From Alistipes sp. (GTDB lineage Bacteria > Bacteroidota > Bacteroidia > Bacteroidales > Rikenellaceae): 9,589 bases of DNA. Made by a program: the position numbers and the translations under genes. This document shows, piece after piece, positions 5,428-9,589 of the stretch (within the stretch, counting starts at the first letter, position 1; each line of letters opens with the position of its first letter). The notes beneath the pieces were generated by a model. It saw only the letters and a program-made list of their open reading frames with translations. It did no database searches and was not told where the DNA came from. The DNA is taken from NCBI GenBank assembly GCA_028691095.1, contig JAQUZZ010000033.1:1-9589 (forward strand), given 5' to 3'.

Positions 5428-6702
5428 TTACAAGCCGGTGGCGTGTGCGAGCAGATAAGACTCTGCCTCCACATTCCACAAACCTTTGTGTTTTACACAC
5501 AATTTGTGCAGTTCGGCGTAAACCGGTTTCTCCTTCCCTTTGGCCTCAAAATCGGCGATCGGGGTCAGAGGCATATCAATATGGGTGTAGATCAGTTTCT
5601 TGCCACCGGGGATGCTCGGCAGGTTCAGTGTCGTGTCGATCACGGCATTGATACCTCCCACGTGCGTCACCAATCCGGCCGGATCGAGACCCTTGCCCAT
5701 CATTTGCAGCGCTTCTTTCATATCGTTGGTGTTGCCTCCGCTGGTTCCCACCACGTGGGTGTAGGCGTAGTGCACATTGTAGAAGTTGAACGGTGCTTTG
5801 AAGTCCGTTTTTGCCGGGCCTGCAAAGAAGTTCAGACAGCCGTCGAAGGCGAGAATGGCATCGGCCTGCTCAACAACGGGAGCTACGGGTGCAAAGACAA
5901 AGACGTCGTTGTAGCCCACACCACCGGTCAAGGCTTTCAGACCCTCAACGGGATCGGCCATGGCTCCGGTGTTGACATATTGGAGTTCGATACCGTTTTT
6001 CGCAGCCTCCTCGGGGGAGTAGAGCGATGCGGCACGATCCAGACGACTCTGGTCAATATCGGTAACGACCATCAATTTGGGTTTCCGGTCGGTGCGATGA
6101 ATGGCGTAGTTGATGGCAGCCAAGCCCATTGGGCCGACTCCGGCCAATACGGCCATGCTTCCACCCTGTTTGATCTCCATGTCGTGAACATAGGATCCGG
6201 GGGTGATGTGATAGTTGGCGTGCATGGCTCCGATCACGCATGAGAGCGGTTCGGAGAGCGAAGCGGGGTAGTAACCCTCTCCTTTGAAATGCAACAGACA
6301 GCCGTTTTCCATCACGGCATTGGGGATCACCACATAGGTTGCGTCGCCACCGATGAAACGATAGGAGTAACCCGGTGCACTCAGCACACCTACCGGCCCT
6401 TTGGGGTCGTTGAGTGCGGGCTGAATGGAGAATTTGTCTCCTGCATTGAATTGACCCTTCCATTTGCTGCCCACCTCGACCACTTCACCGGCAAACTCAT
6501 GACCGATGATGACGGGGTTCTGTGCGATGTCGCGGGGTACACGTTTGTGGATATCTGCCTCATGCGAGGCTTTATAGGAGGACATACAGATACTATCGCA
6601 GACCACTTTAGCGAGGATTTCATCCTCCTGGATCTGTGGAAGCTCAAACTCCTCCAAGCGGAGGTCATTTTTGCCGTATAATCTGACTGCTTTTGTTTTC
6701 AT
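5428..6702 (-). CDS. SorE-like zinc-dependent sugar-phosphate dehydrogenase
   Basis: This 424-residue cytoplasmic protein is a zinc-type medium-chain dehydrogenase that resembles L-sorbose-1-phosphate reductase (SorE) of enteric bacteria from end to end. SorE interconverts L-sorbose 1-phosphate and D-glucitol 6-phosphate with NAD(P)H. Visible features are the N-terminus AVRLYGKNDLRLEEFELP (5-22), likely catalytic zinc ligands Cys39, His68 and Glu69 (GHEFAGE), the sorbitol-dehydrogenase-type EPLS (151-154), and the nucleotide motif GVGPMG (188-193). Asp215 at the end of the next strand favours NAD(H). SorE-like blocks are NFFAGP (291-296) and VGTSGGNTNDM (318-328). The four-cysteine structural zinc loop of classical alcohol dehydrogenases is missing. 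The start at 6702 is preferred because family similarity begins there; the frame stays open to an ATG at 6732, but the 10 extra residues are not family-like. It lies between two aldolase genes. The substrate is inferred only from the family. Confidence 0.88.
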   Translation of the reverse strand: MKTKAVRLYGKNDLRLEEFELPQIQEDEILAKVVCDSICMSSYKASHEADIHKRVPRDIAQNPVIIGHEFAGEVVEVGSKWKGQFNAGDKFSIQPALNDPKGPVGVLSAPGYSYRFIGGDATYVVIPNAVMENGCLLHFKGEGYYPASLSEPLSCVIGAMHANYHITPGSYVHDMEIKQGGSMAVLAGVGPMGLAAINYAIHRTDRKPKLMVVTDIDQSRLDRAASLYSPEEAAKNGIELQYVNTGAMADPVEGLKALTGGVGYNDVFVFAPVAPVVEQADAILAFDGCLNFFAGPAKTDFKAPFNFYNVHYAYTHVVGTSGGNTNDMKEALQMMGKGLDPAGLVTHVGGINAVIDTTLNLPSIPGGKKLIYTHIDMPLTPIADFEAKGKEKPVYAELHKLCVKHKGLWNVEAESYLLAHATGL

Positions 6703-6740
6703 GGGTATTCTGGGTTTGTGTAGATTGCCCATTCACGGGG

Positions 6741-6748
6741 CAAATATA
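6741..6748 (-). promoter_or_regulatory. Possible Bacteroidota -7 box for the SorE-like gene
   Basis: The minus strand reads TATATTTG here, a perfect match to the TAnnTTTG -7 consensus of Bacteroidota primary sigma-factor promoters. It is 38 nt before the chosen ATG at 6702. No good -33 TTTG/TTG is found about 19-21 nt upstream, so the promoter may be weak or depend on an activator. If used, the RNA would start downstream of the 6732 ATG or too close to it for translation, which supports the 6702 start. Confidence 0.4.
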
Positions 6749-6822
6749 CGAATTAAAATATGATTTTGTTCGACCCTTGCATGACACTTCTTGTGAGAAA
6801 TCATTTACAAGCTCTTTTTTGT

Positions 6823-6890
6823 CATTTTGGGTGGGGTGTTGCGCCATTTTACGTGTTCGATGGGTCGATCCCCTCCGCTGCATTTTGGGT
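6823..6890. repeat. Direct repeat CATTTTGGGT in the SorE-like leader
   Basis: CATTTTGGGT occurs at 6823-6832 and again at 6881-6890, 58 nt apart, in the spacer between the fused aldolase gene and the SorE-like gene. A related TGGGTCGaTC / TGGGTCGGTC pair overlaps it. It could be a regulator site, but two 10-mers in A/T-rich DNA may also be chance. Confidence 0.3.
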
Positions 6891-6908
6891 CGGTCGAAAG
6901 AGGGAACG

Positions 6909-8867
6909 TTAGTTCAGCATCACCTGACCTCCGGTGACCGGAACAGCTTGACCGGTTTCGCAGGTTTGGTCGATCAGGTAGAGCACGGCTTTGGTTACGT
7001 CCTCGGGGCCGGTACCTTTGCGCATCGGCACTTGAGCCATATAGAAGGCGCGAACGTCCTCTACGGTTTTGGCACCCGGAACCTTTCCTGCGTGCAGATA
7101 TTGCAAGAAGAGTCCGTTCTCCGGATTCGACCACAGCGGGCCTTCGTAGAAGTTGCCGGGGCAAACGGCATTCACCTTGATGCGGAAGGGAGCCAACTCC
7201 AAGGCAAACGATTGTACCAAGCCGAGACCTCCGAATTTACCTCCTGCATAGGCAAAGTTGGCTTTTGAGCCACGCAAACCCGATTTGGAGTTGATCTGAA
7301 CAATATCGCCGTAGTAGTTTTCGTCGTATTTGTTTTGCAGTTTCATCACGCGTGAGGCAGCCTGTGCGCAGTAGAAGAAGGCGTAGTAGTTGATCTTGGT
7401 GACGAAATCGAAGTTCTCAGGTGTCATCTCCTCCAATCCTCCGGCACGCAGTACACCGGCGTTGCTGACAAAGACGTCCAAACCTCCGAAGTTGCAAACC
7501 GTCTCATGGATCAGGTTGCGAAGACTCGCCGTGTCGGCTACATTGACCTTTACAAAGATCGCGCGGTTGCTCTTGCCCATAGCACACAACCGTTCGGCCG
7601 TGGCTTGACCTACGGCTTCGTTCAGGTCGGCTACCACGATATTGGCGCCCTGTTTGATTAGGCAAGCTGCAATGCCTTCACCGAAACCTTGCGCTGCTCC
7701 CGTGACAATGATGGTTTTGTTCTCTACGCGACCCGAGGCGGCACCTGCACTCACCTTGCGACGGTAGTTCTCGACCTCCCAGTTGTCGATGAAGTCGATC
7801 TGTTTCTGGGTCATCGGATGCTCTCCGCCAAAGGCTTGCGCGAGCATGGCGATCTTCATCATATCCTCATACACATCGAGAATGATGTCGCAACCGGCTG
7901 CGTTATCGCCGACGGCTACCAAGCCGATGCCTTTGATGAGGATCACCTTCGGGGTGTATCCGTTCTGGGCAATGTAAGCCTCAATCTCTTGTTGTGCCTT
8001 CTCCAACAAAGCCTCTTTGGTGTCGCAATCGAAGTAGAGGTATTTGGATTTGCAGTATACGATCGCATCGGGAGAGAAGGGGGCAGCCACCTTTTGGAAC
8101 TCCGCTTTGGAATCGGAGAAGGTGCGGGTTAGGGCGTTGCTGCGAACCTTCAGGGTCTTGAGTCCCTGTTTGCTGAGCATCATACGCAGGGCGGGCAGTA
8201 CCTCCTGTGCGCAGTCGCAAGCGGGAACCTCGCCCTCCGGCAGGGTGATGCCGGCCGCCTTTTCGATAGCGCCGAGCACCTTTTCATAGAGCGCTTCTAC
8301 CTCCGCGGGGGTGTTGGCTCCGACAAAGATGCCATGATTCTGCAACAGCAGGATCGAAGGCTCCTTGCCAAATTTGGCTTTGTAGCCATTGATCCGGTTC
8401 TCAACCTCTTTAAAGAGAACATACCCCGGATCGGTATAGGGAATATAGACAGCTTCGTTGCCAAAGAGTTTTTGGGTTTCGGCCTCAGCCTTCTGTCCGC
8501 ACATCAACCCGTTGACCAGGGTGGGGTGCAGGTGGACGATAAACGCCGCGTTCAGGGCGTTGTGCATCGAGGTCTCCACCGAGGGACGACGATCCTTGGT
8601 GATGCAGGCGGCAGCCAAGTCGTTTTTGACCTCTTCCTCGCGTGTGGCGGTGTCGCTGCTGTATTGACGTTCGGAGATGACGTTCAGTTTCTTGCGATCC
8701 AGAACGGCAAATCCCTCTTCGGTGATGGTGGCCAGGGCGCATCCGCTGGCTTTGACCCACAGCCGATCGGCTGTTTTGAATGATGTGTTTCCACCTCCGG
8801 CGATTACATAGCGGCTATCGCGGCCGTATTTTTGGGAGATGGCGATCAGTGCTTCAATCTCTTTCAT
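6909..8867 (-). CDS. Bifunctional class II aldolase / short-chain dehydrogenase (RhaEW-type)
   Basis: This 652-residue cytoplasmic fusion has the architecture of rhamnulose-1-phosphate aldolase/lactaldehyde dehydrogenase (RhaEW; B. subtilis YuxG). That enzyme splits L-rhamnulose 1-phosphate to dihydroxyacetone phosphate and L-lactaldehyde and then oxidises the aldehyde. The aldolase part (about 1-345) has GGGNTS (24-29), Glu98 in SVETSMH, zinc ligands His112 and His114 (HLHP), and His178 in QNHG. The SDR part (about 383-652) has TGAAQGFG (389-396), Asp414 after the second strand (NAD preference), SNAG (468-471), and catalytic Ser527, Tyr540 and Lys544 with the standard 13-residue Ser-Tyr spacing. 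The family is usually about 675-690 residues, so this is slightly short but complete. The start at 8867 (MKEIEAL) is preferred; the frame is open to 9014, but those 49 extra residues are not family-like. Another deoxy- or L-sugar phosphate may be the substrate, since no rhamnose isomerase or kinase is visible. Confidence 0.93.
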   Translation of the reverse strand: MKEIEALIAISQKYGRDSRYVIAGGGNTSFKTADRLWVKASGCALATITEEGFAVLDRKKLNVISERQYSSDTATREEEVKNDLAAACITKDRRPSVETSMHNALNAAFIVHLHPTLVNGLMCGQKAEAETQKLFGNEAVYIPYTDPGYVLFKEVENRINGYKAKFGKEPSILLLQNHGIFVGANTPAEVEALYEKVLGAIEKAAGITLPEGEVPACDCAQEVLPALRMMLSKQGLKTLKVRSNALTRTFSDSKAEFQKVAAPFSPDAIVYCKSKYLYFDCDTKEALLEKAQQEIEAYIAQNGYTPKVILIKGIGLVAVGDNAAGCDIILDVYEDMMKIAMLAQAFGGEHPMTQKQIDFIDNWEVENYRRKVSAGAASGRVENKTIIVTGAAQGFGEGIAACLIKQGANIVVADLNEAVGQATAERLCAMGKSNRAIFVKVNVADTASLRNLIHETVCNFGGLDVFVSNAGVLRAGGLEEMTPENFDFVTKINYYAFFYCAQAASRVMKLQNKYDENYYGDIVQINSKSGLRGSKANFAYAGGKFGGLGLVQSFALELAPFRIKVNAVCPGNFYEGPLWSNPENGLFLQYLHAGKVPGAKTVEDVRAFYMAQVPMRKGTGPEDVTKAVLYLIDQTCETGQAVPVTGGQVMLN

Positions 8868-8951
8868 GATGTTTTGTGAAGTTTTAGGCGATCTCTGTGC
8901 TGAAGACGCCTGCGGGAACGAAAATCCCGAAAAATTAAGACTTAGGTTTTG

Positions 8952-8994
8952 ACGATCCCCGCCTCTGGGTGCGTGACCGCATGGGCGGGATCGT
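8952..8994 (-). other. Stable hairpin in the leader of the fused aldolase gene
   Basis: Positions 8952-8963 pair with 8984-8994 over 11 bp with one bulged base. The 20-nt loop contains a further TGCG/CGCA stem. No U-tract follows on the minus strand (TCAAAACC), so it is not a standard terminator. It may stabilise the RNA, separate expression of the two genes, or be part of a regulatory leader. Confidence 0.5.
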
Positions 8995-9010
8995 GATGGT
9001 AGTTTCTGTG

Positions 9011-9044
9011 ACAAGGGCGGTGTGTCGAGCTCCTTGCCCCTTGT
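9011..9044 (-). other. Hairpin just after the PHP-like gene
   Basis: ACAAGGG (9011-9017) pairs with CCCTTGT (9038-9044) across a 20-nt loop, starting about 10 nt past the stop codon. There is no U-tract on the minus strand. It may mark an RNA 3' end or act with the next hairpin as a processing or stability element. Confidence 0.4.
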
Positions 9045-9054
9045 GAAGCGGAGT

Positions 9055-9589
9055 TTAGCGGATGGCAGCCTGAATCAGACTGTCGCCGTGTTTGATGTAT
9101 TCGTCGCGTTTGTCCACATCGGCTTTGCCACGGCAATCGACGTAACCCTGCATGCCGCTGTGTACAATATCCTGATGAGCCGCTACGACGCAGGCTCCGC
9201 AGTAGTTGATGTATTTGAGCCGATCGGTCAACGGTGCACCGCCACGCGCCAAGAGTTCGATGGGCTCCATGGCCGGCGTGTTGTGTTCCGAACCGAAGGT
9301 GACCACAAAACCGTTGTCGTGCAGATAGCCGGCATACTTCTCCAAAACCTCGACGCTATTGCGGGTGGTGATGAACTCAACGGAGAAGATTCCCCGTTGT
9401 TTGAGAATCTCGGCGGTCTTCACCACGTCCTGTTCAAAATCGGTGAATCCACCCTTTGCATCATCGGCCAAGAAGGGATAGGTCGGGATGCCTCCGGCAG
9501 CGAGGATGATCTGACGTACCGTCTCCATGGGCAGGAAGGCCTTGGGGTCTTCGGGTACGAAAGCGGCGCCTCCGGATTTGAGCAGATTG
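9055..9589 (-). CDS. PHP-domain-like protein (C-terminal part; 5' end beyond the window)
   Basis: This frame runs off the right edge; 177 codons to the stop are visible, and coding sequence is already present upstream of the ATG at 9528 (NLLKSGGAAFVPEDP), so that ATG is internal. The visible part alternates strands and helices as in a TIM-like barrel. A segment GGIPTYPFL is followed by FSVEFITTRN, then GFVVTFGSEHNTPAM. The GSEHNT stretch resembles the late metal-binding motif of PHP-domain (polymerase and histidinol phosphatase) hydrolases, which use clustered His/Asp/Glu ligands for phosphoester or amide hydrolysis. The N-terminal HxH motif that would prove the family is outside the window. 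The gene lies upstream of the fused aldolase gene on the same strand, 187 nt away, with hairpins in between. It is probably a cytoplasmic hydrolase or lyase of the sugar locus; other TIM-barrel metal enzymes are possible. Confidence 0.6.
   Translation of the reverse strand, partial: NLLKSGGAAFVPEDPKAFLPMETVRQIILAAGGIPTYPFLADDAKGGFTDFEQDVVKTAEILKQRGIFSVEFITTRNSVEVLEKYAGYLHDNGFVVTFGSEHNTPAMEPIELLARGGAPLTDRLKYINYCGACVVAAHQDIVHSGMQGYVDCRGKADVDKRDEYIKHGDSLIQAAIR

Noticed and set aside
5398..6243. 281-codon open frame on the plus strand
   Set aside because: It lies wholly opposite the SorE-like gene, is rich in His, Val and Gly as antisense frames are, and has no motif.
8868..9014. N-terminal extension of 49 residues on the fused aldolase/SDR protein
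   Set aside because: The frame is open, but the residues are not family-like, and the DNA forms a stable hairpin. The family N-terminus begins at the ATG at 8867.

Overview
The window looks like chromosomal DNA from a member of the Bacteroidota, most likely Bacteroidales. No start codon has a clear Shine-Dalgarno sequence, and leaders are A/T-rich. One leader carries a TAnnTTTG-type -7 box, and there is a short lipoprotein with a Bacteroidota-style signal peptide. The protein families also fit. An Alistipes/Rikenellaceae-like source is only a guess.

Layout. Positions 1-1238 hold two minus-strand genes, probably one transcript: a MmcQ/YjbR-family protein followed by an NADP-type short-chain dehydrogenase. 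Positions 1239-1897 are a gene-free gap with several possible hairpins. A plus-strand lipoprotein gene (1898-2566) then faces a minus-strand cold-shock gene (2725-2925), with two strong hairpins between their 3' ends. From 3164 to the right edge all genes are on the minus strand. In transcription order they are: a PHP-like protein (its 5' end is beyond the window), a fused class II aldolase/short-chain dehydrogenase of the RhaEW type, a SorE-like zinc-dependent sugar-phosphate dehydrogenase, a double-domain class II aldolase, and a short lipoate-protein ligase.

How the genes may work together. The right-hand block (3867-9589) reads as a sugar-phosphate catabolic locus. A SorE-type dehydrogenase would interconvert a ketose phosphate and an alditol phosphate. 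Class II aldolases would cleave a ketose 1-phosphate to dihydroxyacetone phosphate and an aldehyde, and the fused dehydrogenase would oxidise or reduce the aldehyde. The substrate cannot be read from the window: no kinase, isomerase, transporter or regulator is visible, and these may lie beyond 9589. The lipoate ligase follows the second aldolase by only 10 nt and is probably co-transcribed with it.

The most notable points are these. The second domain of the tandem aldolase has lost every metal and catalytic residue. The PHP-like gene is linked to the aldolase genes. The leader between the dehydrogenase and the aldolase has overlapping stems that could act as an attenuator. The lipoprotein has an internal two-cysteine duplication. 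No tRNA, rRNA, CRISPR array, insertion sequence or prophage gene was seen.
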